64,000 nt of DNA from Photobacterium lutimaris (GCF_003025555.1 NZ_PYMH01000002.1:186001-250000); one strand, 5' to 3'; positions 28,771 to 38,443 are shown, numbered from the stretch's first letter. The notes: generated from the letters alone by a model not told the origin. Made by a program: numbers and translations.

Positions 28771-29406
28771 CTATGACACATAGTCAATCAGCAAGGCGGC
28801 CCCAAAAAAAATGAGTACTCCCCCAGCTCCCCTTTCCACCCAGTGTAAACCGCGCTGCAGATAACGCTGTATTTGTGGCCAGCCAATCGTCGTGGCTACC
28901 ACTAAATTCCACATTAAAACAGCAATGAACATCCACAGCCCACAAGACATCTGTTGGACCAGCGTCACTTCGCTACCGAGAATAACCGTCATAAGACTCA
29001 TATAAAACAAAGCATTCTTGGGATTTAGGAGTGCTGAATTCAGGCCAAGTAACAATTGCGTTAACGCTGAAGGCATTCGCCCATGCTCAACGTCATGAAG
29101 AGATTCATATTTTTTACTCTTCAGTAATCTTGAGCCAATCCAAAATAGGTACATTGCTCCGAGCACTTCGATCACCGAAAAGAGCACCGGGTTTTCTCGA
29201 ATACTTGTCCAGCCAATAATTGCAAATGCGATATAGACAGCATTACCCAACGCAATACCGAGACAAATATACCGGCTTCCTCGTAATTTATGCCTGATTG
29301 AGTGAGAGACAATAAGAAAAAAATCTTGGCCGGGACTTAACAATGCAATGAAGTGGGCAACGGCCAAAGCTGGGAATGCAGCAGGAAAAAAAGTTGTGAT
29401 CAACAT
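28771..29406 (-). CDS. LysE/RhtB family amino-acid exporter
   Basis: A 211-residue membrane protein with six hydrophobic segments and the LysE family start: FIALLSPGQDFFLIVSHS, followed by GIALGNAVYIAFAI and LLLGLNSALLNPKNALFYMS (the NPK motif). Members export amino acids or homoserine lactone. It is 48 bp downstream of the AraC-type gene on the same strand, and that regulator probably controls it. The substrate is not readable from sequence. Confidence 0.9.
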   Translation of the reverse strand: MLITTFFPAAFPALAVAHFIALLSPGQDFFLIVSHSIRHKLRGSRYICLGIALGNAVYIAFAIIGWTSIRENPVLFSVIEVLGAMYLFWIGSRLLKSKKYESLHDVEHGRMPSALTQLLLGLNSALLNPKNALFYMSLMTVILGSEVTLVQQMSCGLWMFIAVLMWNLVVATTIGWPQIQRYLQRGLHWVERGAGGVLIFFGAALLIDYVS

Positions 29407-29454
29407 CCATATTTACCTCAAGTTAAATTTTCATCGAACTATAGGTAAATTCAT

Positions 29455-30294
29455 CTACAAATTATTGTCGGAAATTAACACTCCCTTCTGGTATTGCCTT
29501 GGCGTAGACGCCGTGTAGTTAACAAAAGCACGGTGTAATTGGCTTTGATCCGAGAACCCTAGCTCGTTAGCAACATCGACAATACTCATACCATTCTTCA
29601 ACAGCAACTTAGCCTTTTCGATACGGCTATTATTGACAAAAGATCTCGGCGTGATGCCAAACCGCCTTTTGAAGCTACGGATAAGAGATTCTTTAGGTCG
29701 CTCAAGCTGTTGGGCAATGTGACTGAGTGAAGTTGGTTCAGCAATATTCTCCAGCAAATAAGACCTTAACTCATAGGCCAATTCATCTTCATTGCTGCGA
29801 ACCGCCAACGGTGAGCAATAACAACTCACGATATGGAATAACGCATGCTCTATTTCCGATACGGTCTGCTGTGATACTTGGCCGTACAGCCTTTCTATTA
29901 ATGCAGTGAGAGCCGTTTCGCTGTATTGAGATGAGATGAGCGACTGGTGGCAAGTAAATTGAGTGACCTCATAACCATAAATTGTCGACAACATCTTACT
30001 GCACCATGCGCTATCGATATATAGCATATAGTAACTTCTAGCTATACCATTGACAGGATTACAAGCGTGTACCTTATTCGGCTCAATAAGAATGATATCT
30101 CCTTCTTGCAGAAGAATATCTTTATCACCCATCGCTATACAAGTCATGCCTGACTGAATAATTCCAATAGAGAGCTCTTCGTGGCTATGGGCTTTGTAGC
30201 CCTGGATACTATCAGAGGTGCTTCGAATGGTCAGATATGGAGTATGAATACTACTCCAAAACCTCTGGTTGATATCACGAACAGTATGTGCCAC
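29455..30294 (-). CDS. AraC-family transcriptional regulator
   Basis: A 279-residue protein: cupin-like N-terminal ligand domain (AHSHEELSIGIIQSG, then LIEPNKVHACNP) and C-terminal AraC double helix-turn-helix (about 180-275, with SLSHIAQQLERPKESLIRSF and GFSDQSQLHRAFVNYTASTP). It sits directly upstream of the LysE exporter, same strand, so it is probably its activator and senses an amino-acid-like inducer (inference). Confidence 0.9.
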   Translation of the reverse strand: MAHTVRDINQRFWSSIHTPYLTIRSTSDSIQGYKAHSHEELSIGIIQSGMTCIAMGDKDILLQEGDIILIEPNKVHACNPVNGIARSYYMLYIDSAWCSKMLSTIYGYEVTQFTCHQSLISSQYSETALTALIERLYGQVSQQTVSEIEHALFHIVSCYCSPLAVRSNEDELAYELRSYLLENIAEPTSLSHIAQQLERPKESLIRSFKRRFGITPRSFVNNSRIEKAKLLLKNGMSIVDVANELGFSDQSQLHRAFVNYTASTPRQYQKGVLISDNNL

Positions 30295-30321
30295 TAAGCT
30301 ATATCCCTCTACTTACGTTGA

Positions 30322-30486
30322 AATATCCTATTTCATCGTCCTATTGATGGCAATGTTTCCACTCGCCCTGATTCCTTGATTCAAAACCTCGGCATCATTC
30401 AGCTGATTGTGGGTATCACTGGCGGGTTCCTGTGGTTGCTGGCAAGAAATCGCCCGTTCGTTACCAATAATTTGGTTAAAGATTAA
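30322..30486 (+). pseudogene. C-terminal remnant of a transporter-like protein
   Basis: A 54-codon open frame with no acceptable ATG ends in a membrane helix and a short basic tail (IIQLIVGITGGFLWLLARNR, then PFVTNNLVKD). It looks like the last helix and tail of a lost permease gene. A TTG at 30376 could start a 36-codon peptide. It precedes a strong terminator, which may be the original one. Family not identified. Confidence 0.4.
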
Positions 30487-30503
30487 TAAATTATAATCTA
30501 ATA

Positions 30504-30537
30504 AAACAGGCTAAGGTTTTCGCCTTAGCCTGTTTTT
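30504..30537. terminator. strong bidirectional terminator
   Basis: AAACAGGCTAAGG, 6-nt loop, CCTTAGCCTGTTTTT; A run on the left and T run on the right. It ends the remnant gene on the plus strand and the 37-residue ORF on the minus strand. Confidence 0.88.
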
Positions 30538-30649
30538 AGCCTAGGGTTAGTGTGACAAATACCGCAGCAATCGAAACGGCCACACCATGACGAAATGCAC
30601 CCAATACTGTCGCTAATACTCCGCCAGTAATGAAGACAGATATCAGCAT
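30536..30649 (-). CDS. possible 37-residue membrane peptide
   Basis: The ATG at 30649 opens a frame coding for a hydrophobic peptide (MLISVFITGGVLATVLGAF, then RHGVAVSIAAVFVTLTLG). Its stop codon overlaps the terminator stem. No Shine-Dalgarno is clear: the start lies 6 nt after a perfect hairpin (30656-30675). Downstream of hrpA and same strand. It may be real, or the tail of a decayed gene, because the frame is open for 16 codons upstream of the ATG. Confidence 0.3.
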   Translation of the reverse strand: MLISVFITGGVLATVLGAFRHGVAVSIAAVFVTLTLG

Positions 30650-30655
30650 CTGGAT

Positions 30656-30675
30656 GCAACCCAAAATTGGGTTGC
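30656..30675. repeat. 20-bp perfect hairpin after hrpA
   Basis: GCAACCCAA/TTGGGTTGC with a 2-nt loop, 31 bp past the hrpA stop. There is no T run, so it may be an RNA 3' stabiliser or part of a factor-dependent end. Confidence 0.5.
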
Positions 30676-30705
30676 TCTTATATTGATTCAATGAAATAGA
30701 TTCAC

Positions 30706-33700
30706 TCAACAATCATTAATCGCATTACGAACACGCTTATCCGATACCGGATAAGGCGTACCCAACTGCTGGGCAAAGTAACTCACACGAAGCTCTTCAA
30801 TCATCCAGCGAATTTCTTTCACCTTCTCAGGGACAGGCTGGCCTTTCGGGATCTTATTCAGTAGCTCTTTATAATCAGAAACAACTGATTCGATCTTCAG
30901 AATATGCATGCGGTCTTTATTCGGGTCGATTGGCAGCTTCTCCATACGGCGCTCAATGGCTCGCATATAACGAAGAATATCAGGTAGTTTTTTCCAACCA
31001 CATTCCGTCGCAAAGCCTTTGAAGATCAAGCTTTCAATTTGTGCCTTAATGTCAGACAGCGCAAAGGCCATCGATAGATCAACACGGCCTTTCAGCTTCT
31101 TGTTGATATTGAATGCTGTGGTTAGGATCTCTTCAACCTGCTTGGCGATATCCACTACCGTATCACCGAGCTCTCCACGTACATGCTCTTTCAACACTTC
31201 GAACGCTTCAGGTTGCCAAACAATGCCGCCCTTTTCATCGATCAATTTATCGATACCACAAGCGATACAGTCATCAATCAAGTCCATCACTCGCCCGTAA
31301 GGGTTGAAGTACAGGCCCAGCTTCGACTTGTTCGGCAAGTTAGCATGCAGGTATTTAATCGGTGACGGTACATTGAGCAGTACCAATCGGCGTTGACCTT
31401 GCTGCATCGCCGTACGCTGCTCTTCTTCGGTCTCAAACAGTTTGATACCAACCGAGTCTTTGTTATCAACGATTGCAGGGTAAGCTTTCACTTCAAAACC
31501 GCCGCGTTTTTGCTGATAGCGCTCAGGTAACTGTCCAAAGCTCCAGGTCTTCAGGCCTTCCTGCTCGATATCATCATCAGCCACTTTCGATAGCGTTTCT
31601 TGCACCTTCTCTTTCAAACCGTCTTTCAAGCTGTAGAGATCTTTGCTCTCACGCAGCTTACGGTTGCGATGATCCACAACACGATAAGTGATCTTCAAAT
31701 GATCCGGCACCTGCTCCAGGTTCCAGTCTTCACGCAATACTGTCACACCAGAAATACGCTTGAGCTCTTTTTCCATCGAATCAAGCAGCGGCATGGCCAT
31801 CGCCTCTGCGCGGGACAAGAACGCATCGGCATAGTTCGGCGCAGGTACAAAGTTGCGACGTACCGGTTTTGGTAACGATTTAATTAGCGACACCACCAAC
31901 TCTTGACGCAAGCCTGGGATCTGCCAGTCAAAACCATCGGGCTCAACCTGATTAAGGATTGGCAATGGTACGTGCACCGTTACACCGTCACTGTCTTCGC
32001 CTGGCTCAAATTGGTAGCTCAACTTAAGCTTCAAGTTACCTTGATGCCAAAAGTTCGGATAGTCCAAATCGGTAACATGGCTAGCATCACCTTTGAACAG
32101 CATTTCACGTTCAAAGTTAAGCAGCTCTGCATTTTCACGTGAAGCTTTCTTCCACCAAGCATCGAAATGACGGCCAGATACCACCGTGTGTTCAATGCGC
32201 TGATCATAAAAATTGAACAGCTCATCATCGTCGATCAATATATCGCGGCGGCGAGACTTGTGCTCGAGCTCTTCAACTTCACGCAACAGCTTGCGGTTCT
32301 GCTGATAGAACTTGTGCTTGGTGTCCCAATCCCCCTCGACCAACGCCGAGCGGATAAACAGTTCACGCGATATCACCGGATCAATTTGGCCGTAATTGAC
32401 TTTCCGCTTGGCAACAACCGGAATACCATAAATCGTCACTTTTTCGAAGGCAGCGACAGATGCCTGCTTCTTCTCCCAGTGAGGTTCACTGTAACTACGT
32501 TTCAGCAAGTGTTCTGCTAGCGGTTCCACCCATTCAGGCTGGATCTTAGCCGCAATACGGCCCCATAAGCGTGATGTTTCCACCAACTCGGCGACCATAA
32601 CCCACTTCGGCTGCTTCTTGAAAATGCCTGAGCCTGGGAAGATATTGAAGCGTGCATTACGGGCCCCTTGGTATTCATTCTTCTCCTGATCTTTTAGACC
32701 AATATGAGAAAGCATACCGGCAAGAATTGCAGTATGAATGCCCTGGTAGCTTGCTTCTTGTTCATTGATTCGGAACTCAAGCTCTTTGACAACTTGGCTA
32801 ACTTGGAAGTAGATATCCTGCCACTCACGCACACGCATATAGTTGAGGTAATCTTTCTTACACTGGCGGCGGAACTGATTACCGGACAGCGCTTTTTGCT
32901 GCTCTTGGATATAATCCCACAGGTTAACAAACGTCACGAAGTCTGATTCTTTATCATTGAATCGACGGTGCTTTTCATCTGACGCTTGTTTTTTATCCGA
33001 TGGTCGCTCACGCGGGTCTTGAATAGACAGTGCACAAGCAATGATCATCACTTCACGCAATGAACCGTTCTTAGGCGCTTCCAACACCATACGAGCAAGC
33101 CGTGGGTCAATAGGCAAACGGGCTAACTGGCGACCAATCACTGACAAGCGCTTACGCGGATCTTTTGCCTTGGGATTAATCGCACCCAGTTCTTCTAGCA
33201 AGCGGATACCATCTTGGATATTGCGGTTATCCGGTGCCTCGACAAACGGGAAAGCTTGGATATCACCAAGACCAATCGCTGTCATCTGCAAAATAACAGA
33301 TGCTAGGTTGGTACGCAGAATTTCTGGGTCAGTAAACTCAGGGCGAGACAGGAAGTCTTCTTCCGAGTACAGGCGAATACAGATACCTTCTGCCACACGA
33401 CCACAACGACCTTTACGCTGGTTTGCACTCGCTTGTGAAACCGGCTCGATAGGAAGACGCTGTACTTTAGTTCGATAGCTATAACGACTGATACGCGCAG
33501 TACCTGGGTCGATAACATATCGGATACCCGGAACCGTCAATGAGGTTTCAGCCACGTTAGTCGACAGTACGATACGGCGGCCAGCATGAGACTGGAACAC
33601 GCGGTTCTGCTCTCCAGCCGACAATCGCGCGTAGAGAGGTAATATCTCGGTGTCGCGCAAGTTTCGCTTCTCTAGCGCATCGGCGGTATCACGGATTTCC

Positions 33701-34653
33701 CGTTCACCATTCATGAAGATCAGGATGTCACCCAAACCTTCATCGCAAAGCTCATCAACCGCGTCGAAAATTGCTTGAAGCTGATCGCGGTCGTTATCTT
33801 CGCTGTCTTCCGATACCGGGCGATAGCGTACATCTACCGGATAAGTACGGCCTGATACTTCAATGATCGGCGCATTGAAGAAGTGCTTGGAGAAGCGCTC
33901 AGGGTCAATGGTTGCCGATGTAATAATGACTTTTAAATCAGGGCGTTTTGGCAGCAATTCACGCAAGTAACCCATGATAAAATCGATATTAAGGCTACGT
34001 TCGTGGGCCTCATCGATAATGATGGTGTCATATTGGCTCAAGAAGCGATCGTTTTGTATCTCGGCCAGCAAGATACCGTCGGTCATTAGCTTGACCTGAC
34101 TACGATCCGAGACTTTATCGTTGAATCGAACCTTATAACCAACATACGAGCCCAATTCACATTGAAGCTCTTCAGCAATACGGCTGGCTACCGAACGCGC
34201 TGCCAAACGGCGTGGCTGAGTGTGGCCGATCATGCCCTTGGTACCAAGGCCTAGCTCCAAACAGATTTTGGGAAGCTGGGTTGTTTTACCCGAACCGGTT
34301 TCACCGGCAACAATCACGACTTGGTTGTTCTTGATCGCTTCGGCAATTTGGTCTTTTTTCTGGCTAACCGGCAACAACTCTGGATAAGAGATTCGCGGGC
34401 GCTGGGTAGTACGCATGTGAACGGTTTGCATCGACTTGGCAATGTCTAATGCAATTTCATCAAACACGGCATGCCTTGCCGGCTCTTTTTTGATTCTGGC
34501 CGCACCTTGCACGCGCTTGTGCAAACGAAACTGATCGCGAATCATGCAATCTTTAATCGCGGCTTTAAGTGTTTTTTCGTTGTTTAAAACGTTAGCCTGA
34601 GGAGTATTCGACTGAGTCAATGGAATTCCTGATATTTCAGCTGGGTATTTCAC
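30706..34653 (-). CDS. hrpA: ATP-dependent RNA helicase HrpA (DEAH-box)
   Basis: A 1315-residue DEAH-box helicase of the HrpA family; E. coli HrpA is 1300 and acts in rescue of stalled ribosomes on mRNA (recent literature, by name only). Motif I GETGSGKTTQLPK, motif II DEAHERS, motif III SATID, motif VI QRKGRCGR are intact, followed by the ratchet/HA2 and OB-fold domains, and the long HrpA-specific C-terminal region ending in YPVSDKRVRNAINDC. The first ATG gives a normal-length N-terminus. Monocistronic; divergent from the VC2662-family gene. Confidence 0.95.
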   Translation of the reverse strand: MKYPAEISGIPLTQSNTPQANVLNNEKTLKAAIKDCMIRDQFRLHKRVQGAARIKKEPARHAVFDEIALDIAKSMQTVHMRTTQRPRISYPELLPVSQKKDQIAEAIKNNQVVIVAGETGSGKTTQLPKICLELGLGTKGMIGHTQPRRLAARSVASRIAEELQCELGSYVGYKVRFNDKVSDRSQVKLMTDGILLAEIQNDRFLSQYDTIIIDEAHERSLNIDFIMGYLRELLPKRPDLKVIITSATIDPERFSKHFFNAPIIEVSGRTYPVDVRYRPVSEDSEDNDRDQLQAIFDAVDELCDEGLGDILIFMNGEREIRDTADALEKRNLRDTEILPLYARLSAGEQNRVFQSHAGRRIVLSTNVAETSLTVPGIRYVIDPGTARISRYSYRTKVQRLPIEPVSQASANQRKGRCGRVAEGICIRLYSEEDFLSRPEFTDPEILRTNLASVILQMTAIGLGDIQAFPFVEAPDNRNIQDGIRLLEELGAINPKAKDPRKRLSVIGRQLARLPIDPRLARMVLEAPKNGSLREVMIIACALSIQDPRERPSDKKQASDEKHRRFNDKESDFVTFVNLWDYIQEQQKALSGNQFRRQCKKDYLNYMRVREWQDIYFQVSQVVKELEFRINEQEASYQGIHTAILAGMLSHIGLKDQEKNEYQGARNARFNIFPGSGIFKKQPKWVMVAELVETSRLWGRIAAKIQPEWVEPLAEHLLKRSYSEPHWEKKQASVAAFEKVTIYGIPVVAKRKVNYGQIDPVISRELFIRSALVEGDWDTKHKFYQQNRKLLREVEELEHKSRRRDILIDDDELFNFYDQRIEHTVVSGRHFDAWWKKASRENAELLNFEREMLFKGDASHVTDLDYPNFWHQGNLKLKLSYQFEPGEDSDGVTVHVPLPILNQVEPDGFDWQIPGLRQELVVSLIKSLPKPVRRNFVPAPNYADAFLSRAEAMAMPLLDSMEKELKRISGVTVLREDWNLEQVPDHLKITYRVVDHRNRKLRESKDLYSLKDGLKEKVQETLSKVADDDIEQEGLKTWSFGQLPERYQQKRGGFEVKAYPAIVDNKDSVGIKLFETEEEQRTAMQQGQRRLVLLNVPSPIKYLHANLPNKSKLGLYFNPYGRVMDLIDDCIACGIDKLIDEKGGIVWQPEAFEVLKEHVRGELGDTVVDIAKQVEEILTTAFNINKKLKGRVDLSMAFALSDIKAQIESLIFKGFATECGWKKLPDILRYMRAIERRMEKLPIDPNKDRMHILKIESVVSDYKELLNKIPKGQPVPEKVKEIRWMIEELRVSYFAQQLGTPYPVSDKRVRNAINDC

Positions 34654-34732
34654 AAAATTGCACGAATTCTACCACAAATCTGTTGATTTGCGGCATAGGA
34701 GAATCACAGCCCAAAATTGAGAGATTTTGTGT

Positions 34733-34758
34733 GACATAATTTGCAGCAGAATTATGTC
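34733..34758. promoter_or_regulatory. 9-bp inverted repeat between hrpA and the VC2662-family gene
   Basis: GACATAATT, eight bases, AATTATGTC. It is 45 bp before the plus-strand start, in a promoter position for that gene, and may be an operator. Regulator unknown. Confidence 0.4.
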
Positions 34759-34802
34759 TTCAGGTATTATTTTGTCGCAACTTCATACATAGAGTAAAAA
34801 TA

Positions 34803-35336
34803 ATGAAAAAAACACTAGTTAGCCTTGCGCTTGCAGCTGTGATGGCATCACCTGCTTTTGCTAACCAACCTGTACAGCTATCTGTTCCTGGCAACAACCT
34901 GCCTGATGGTAACGTTCACGGTTTCCGCGCATCACTTCTATATGGACAAACGCCATCGGTAACTGGTTTCCAGCTTCCTATGCTAGGTTTGGCTGAATCT
35001 CAAACGTTCAAGGGCCTAAGCTTTGGTATCCTGTTTGGTGCCAACCGTGTTACTGGTGATTCTACAGGTGTTAAATTCGGTCTAGCTAACTGGAACGACA
35101 ACACAGCAACAGGTGCAGATTTTGGTTTTGCCAACTACACGGGCAGCCAGTTCACTGGCCTTCAGTTCGGTGCGCTTAACTACGCAGGGAGCCTAAACGG
35201 TCTTCAGTTTGGTTTCATCAACGCCACAGATCGCATCGAGAAAGGTGTTCAGATTGGTCTAATCAACTACGACAAATCCGGTACCTTTATCAGCAAAGAT
35301 ATCCCAGTATTCCCGATTATTAACGCCCGTTTCTAA
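34803..35336 (+). CDS. VC2662-family periplasmic/outer-membrane repeat protein
   Basis: A 177-residue protein with signal peptide (1-20, cleavage after AFA). The mature part is built of about six degenerate repeats of the type GxxFGxxN (FGLANWND, FGFANYTG, FGALNYAG, FGFINATD, IGLINYDK), as in V. cholerae VC2662, giving a beta-solenoid or barrel-like surface structure. Ends in Phe, a frequent outer-membrane ending. Function unknown; separate from its neighbours. Confidence 0.82.
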   Translation: MKKTLVSLALAAVMASPAFANQPVQLSVPGNNLPDGNVHGFRASLLYGQTPSVTGFQLPMLGLAESQTFKGLSFGILFGANRVTGDSTGVKFGLANWNDNTATGADFGFANYTGSQFTGLQFGALNYAGSLNGLQFGFINATDRIEKGVQIGLINYDKSGTFISKDIPVFPIINARF

Positions 35337-35503
35337 TCACCAATACTGAAAAATGATTGTAGTCTGGAGCCAAGTCTCCAGACTACTATTTCTCTTTCTT
35401 CAGTCTTAACGGCACATTCTCTCCGACCCTCCTTGTTGAACAACTGCTGACTAAACATCCAACTAAACAGCGCGCAAGGAACTCCAAGCCGCTCTAAAGA
35501 GTC

Positions 35504-35736
35504 ATATACCCAAGTAACTTCAAGCTGAAAGTATCAGAGCTTCATCATGGTGTTCAGTTCAAGGAAAATAACCGAATGGAATAGGCGCCTATTTCGAGGT
35601 GATTTGACACAGGAATGGACACCTTGATGAGCTCCCGAAGGGCGAGATTACTTGGCCACGAGATATTCAAAGAGTTATTTTGCCAGAACTCAGTCATTCT
35701 CGCTGAGCTAAGCAGCGTGAAGTTACTTGGGTATAT
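35504..35736. mobile_element. fold-back MITE-like element with 24-bp terminal inverted repeats
   Basis: The left end (ATATACCCAAGTAACTTCAA...) and the right end are inverted copies that match at 22-23 of 24 positions. Between them lie further inverted pairs (GGAAAATAAC with GTTATTTTGCC) and a perfect 14-bp palindrome AATAGGCGCCTATT (35580-35593), so the whole 233-bp unit can fold back on itself. There is no transposase. Part of the terminal motif recurs at 47154. Repeats of this end sequence are common in Vibrio and Photobacterium chromosomes (memory, not verified). Confidence 0.75.
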
Positions 35737-35766
35737 ACTTAATAGAAATGAAACCTGAGGCTCAGC

Positions 35767-36222
35767 ATGTTCAAACAATTGCGTACAATTTTCCGCCAAG
35801 TCATGAATGAAGGAACAGATGGCGGCGCTGTCGACACCCCTACTCTCCACCTTTCCATGGCATGTTTGCTATGCGAAGTGTCAAATGCTGATCACAGTGA
35901 TGATCCAAGAGAAATCCAAGCCAAGCGCCACCAGCTTGTTTATTTGCTAGATATCAGTGAAGAGAATGCCGATGCGCTACTGGATAAAGCGCGAATGCAG
36001 AGTAAGTCGTCCGTATCATTATATGACTTCACCAGTAAACTACGTACCTTAGAGCCCGAGCAGCGATATGAACTCATTGAAGCAATGTGGCAGGTTGCCT
36101 ATGCCGACGGTGTATTGGATCCGATGGAAGAAGCGGTGATCCGCCAAGTGTCCGAGCTTATCTATGTCGACCATTCCGAGTATATTCGAGCGAAATTGGC
36201 GGTGCAGAAGAAAGCTCAATAA
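35767..36222 (+). CDS. TerB-like protein
   Basis: A 151-residue helical protein with the TerB fold (about 25-145): conserved acidic segments ACLLCEVSNADHSDDPRE and MWQVAYADGVLDPMEEAVI that bind divalent metal in TerB. Single gene, not part of a tellurite (ter) operon, so a tellurite role is not implied. Its promoter must lie in or right after the fold-back element, only 30 bp upstream. Confidence 0.88.
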   Translation: MFKQLRTIFRQVMNEGTDGGAVDTPTLHLSMACLLCEVSNADHSDDPREIQAKRHQLVYLLDISEENADALLDKARMQSKSSVSLYDFTSKLRTLEPEQRYELIEAMWQVAYADGVLDPMEEAVIRQVSELIYVDHSEYIRAKLAVQKKAQ

Positions 36223-36260
36223 GTTGGCGAACTCATTTATAGAATAGTTAAAAAAGGCTA

Positions 36261-36289
36261 AAGCCGTAGTTTTATACTACGGCTTTTAC
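36261..36289 (+). terminator. intrinsic terminator after the TerB gene
   Basis: AAGCCGTAGT, 5-nt loop, ACTACGGCTTTTAC. Confidence 0.8.
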
Positions 36290-36318
36290 TAGTAGATAAA
36301 CATTAAGCACAGTGACGG

Positions 36319-37155
36319 TTAAAAACGCCAATCAAAACCAACGGATACTTTTGTCTCTTCTCCGCGTAAATGACTAACGTTACCCGTTGGGTCGTTCACA
36401 TCATTCACTTTAATATTCGTATACTTACCCTCAAGGTAAATATTGAACACAGCATCACCCAGTTGCGTACGCATACCCTGTAATAGTACTAAATCGACCA
36501 TCTGCATATCTACGCCGCCATAACTGGAACCACCAAACGCTTGAAATACGGTATAATGAGTGTCATTCCAAGGCTGAAGGCCATATAGGTTTACCGACGC
36601 CACATGTGCGTGGTCGCCACCTAATAAGTGTTTTACATCAGCCCCTTGAAGTCGATGGCTATTACTTCCCATCGAGTACCCGCCAAGCGCACTGTTGCTG
36701 GCCTGCTCATTAAACCCATTCGCTATTTCTGCGGTGTCAAAATCTACATATGAGTAGTTAACCGATGGGAAAAATAACGTCGTTCCATTTGTTGCCGTGA
36801 GGGGGAGCATATAACCTGCAGTATAGAAATCTACCCCTTCAGTCAGATTCACATCGGCATATACACCGCCAAATCGCTCATCAAAGTTAGCTAGACGGAA
36901 TCTGAAGTTTTCTGATTGGGTAAAATACTCACCAATCATTATTGTTTGTGTTGTGTAGTCGCCGCCGCCATAGAGATTATTAAATCCACCACCCGCAACG
37001 AGCTTTATTTCACCGTTATTATCCGTTGCGATACCACCACGCCACGCAGTATTTCGAGGATCTGCGTCGTGAACTTCATCTGCCGCGACCGTTGTTGCCG
37101 AAAGTGCCATTGCGGCTGCTAAGCCAACAGAAAGAAGTGTTTTGCTGCTTTTCAT
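36319..37155 (-). CDS. outer-membrane beta-barrel protein of unknown function
   Basis: A 278-residue precursor with a signal peptide (1-25, cleavage after VAADE region) and alternating beta strands rich in Gly and aromatics, ending in VSVGFDWRF with the C-terminal Phe needed for barrel insertion. No family recognised. About 75 bp downstream of the DUF1254 gene on the same strand, so the two may be one operon, and both lie beside two divergent LysR genes. Confidence 0.75.
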   Translation of the reverse strand: MKSSKTLLSVGLAAAMALSATTVAADEVHDADPRNTAWRGGIATDNNGEIKLVAGGGFNNLYGGGDYTTQTIMIGEYFTQSENFRFRLANFDERFGGVYADVNLTEGVDFYTAGYMLPLTATNGTTLFFPSVNYSYVDFDTAEIANGFNEQASNSALGGYSMGSNSHRLQGADVKHLLGGDHAHVASVNLYGLQPWNDTHYTVFQAFGGSSYGGVDMQMVDLVLLQGMRTQLGDAVFNIYLEGKYTNIKVNDVNDPTGNVSHLRGEETKVSVGFDWRF

Positions 37156-37232
37156 TTTTGTGCCTTTAATTTTAATCTTATAATTTTAATTCGTAATTAA
37201 CAGACACGTCCTTGTGCGAATATTCCCTGAGT

Positions 37233-38273
37233 TTATTGCGTTGTGATTTCTGGCATTTTATATACGCCGTCAATAATTTTCTGAGCAGGTTCGTACACAC
37301 GCATCAGCAGGTTCCAGCCCTCTGTCGTATCGAGACGGTTTGCTATATCACCACATACATCTGTGTTGCCGTAGTGCATCGTGAACGTACCGTCTTGATT
37401 CATTTGTGCAACTTCACTGTTAATGTTGTTGTTCTCTGAGAACATGTAGCCAGTGTCGTTGTAAACGGTAATAGACCAGAACGCATCGTTCTCAGGCACT
37501 TCATAGGTTGCGGTATAGCACTTATTTGTATCTAGATCAGGTGCTTGAGCGATATAGACCGTTTCAGAGCTAGGGAAGAGCCCCCACGACGTTGCAACGG
37601 CCATATTGTGACCTTCATAACGGTCAACTTCGCCACGCTTACCTTGCCAATCATTTGGATATTGAGTAATCGTTTTTCGCATCTCTTGCTCATAAGAAGA
37701 ACGAAGTTCTAACATGCCAGCCCAATCCCAATTAGGTAGAACTTTCGGCTCCATACTTCCAGATTCAACTTTTACGCCAGCAAGAATGTCTCGAGCAATT
37801 TTAATGTCCGCTTCATCTTGTGCATCGAATAATTGGATGCGAGGAAGTGCAACGATGTAACGTGTATCTGCTTGTTTTTCAAACTCGTGCACCGAGTTTG
37901 AGCCCCTGAGGATTTCAATGGTTTTGTGCTCGTTATCCAATAGGTAGACAGTCACATAACGGTTTTCTGGATGTTCAGGAATCGTAATTGTGAAACCTTC
38001 AGATGTATCGACAGAAATACCGGCGTACAGAGTATCGCGATTCATACGTGGTACAGGTTGTAGGTCAACCGGCGTTGGCTCAGAAAAAACCAACCCCGTA
38101 TTCATACCACCCGCATCAAAAAAGCGTTGAATACGTGCATCCATCTCAACTTCAGCAAAGTTTTCAACGGTAACCGGGATAGGTGCGTCGTTGGTTGCAA
38201 ATGCGCTCGCAGCGCCCAAAGATAGTGCTAGTGTTGTTGCTAATGCGATTGGTGATTGAGTAAGTTTCCACAT
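37233..38273 (-). CDS. DUF1254/DUF1214 secreted protein
   Basis: A 346-residue precursor with signal peptide (about 1-26, cleavage after AFA). The N-half (about 45-165) is DUF1254-like (MNRDTLYAGISVDTSEGF, then ENRYVTVYLLDN), and the C-half (about 250-340) is DUF1214 (DAFWSITVYNDTGYMF and WNLLMRVYEPAQKIIDGVY). Members of this family are of unknown function, often periplasmic and linked with stress, lipid or aromatic exposure. Upstream of the outer-membrane barrel gene and divergent from the LysR pair. Confidence 0.85.
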   Translation of the reverse strand: MWKLTQSPIALATTLALSLGAASAFATNDAPIPVTVENFAEVEMDARIQRFFDAGGMNTGLVFSEPTPVDLQPVPRMNRDTLYAGISVDTSEGFTITIPEHPENRYVTVYLLDNEHKTIEILRGSNSVHEFEKQADTRYIVALPRIQLFDAQDEADIKIARDILAGVKVESGSMEPKVLPNWDWAGMLELRSSYEQEMRKTITQYPNDWQGKRGEVDRYEGHNMAVATSWGLFPSSETVYIAQAPDLDTNKCYTATYEVPENDAFWSITVYNDTGYMFSENNNINSEVAQMNQDGTFTMHYGNTDVCGDIANRLDTTEGWNLLMRVYEPAQKIIDGVYKMPEITTQ

Positions 38274-38443
38274 ATTGTGCCCCTTATCGGTAAATTAAAT
38301 GCCCATTCATGTTTGAGCTAAAGCGTTTCGATGCGTGTAATTTAACCGAGAGAATTGTTTTCTCAAATGGAATCAAGAGACTTTAAAAAAGTCCTCAAAT
38401 TCATATATGATGAATGAAGAGGATAAACAGGGAGAAGGTAGCA

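Noticed and set aside
35554..35850. A 98-codon open frame on the minus strand over the fold-back element and the TerB start.
   Set aside because: It runs through repeat DNA and the antisense of a real gene, with no ribosome site or protein-like character.
35767..36222. Tellurite-resistance system.
   Set aside because: Only a TerB-like protein is present; no TerC/D/E or related genes nearby.
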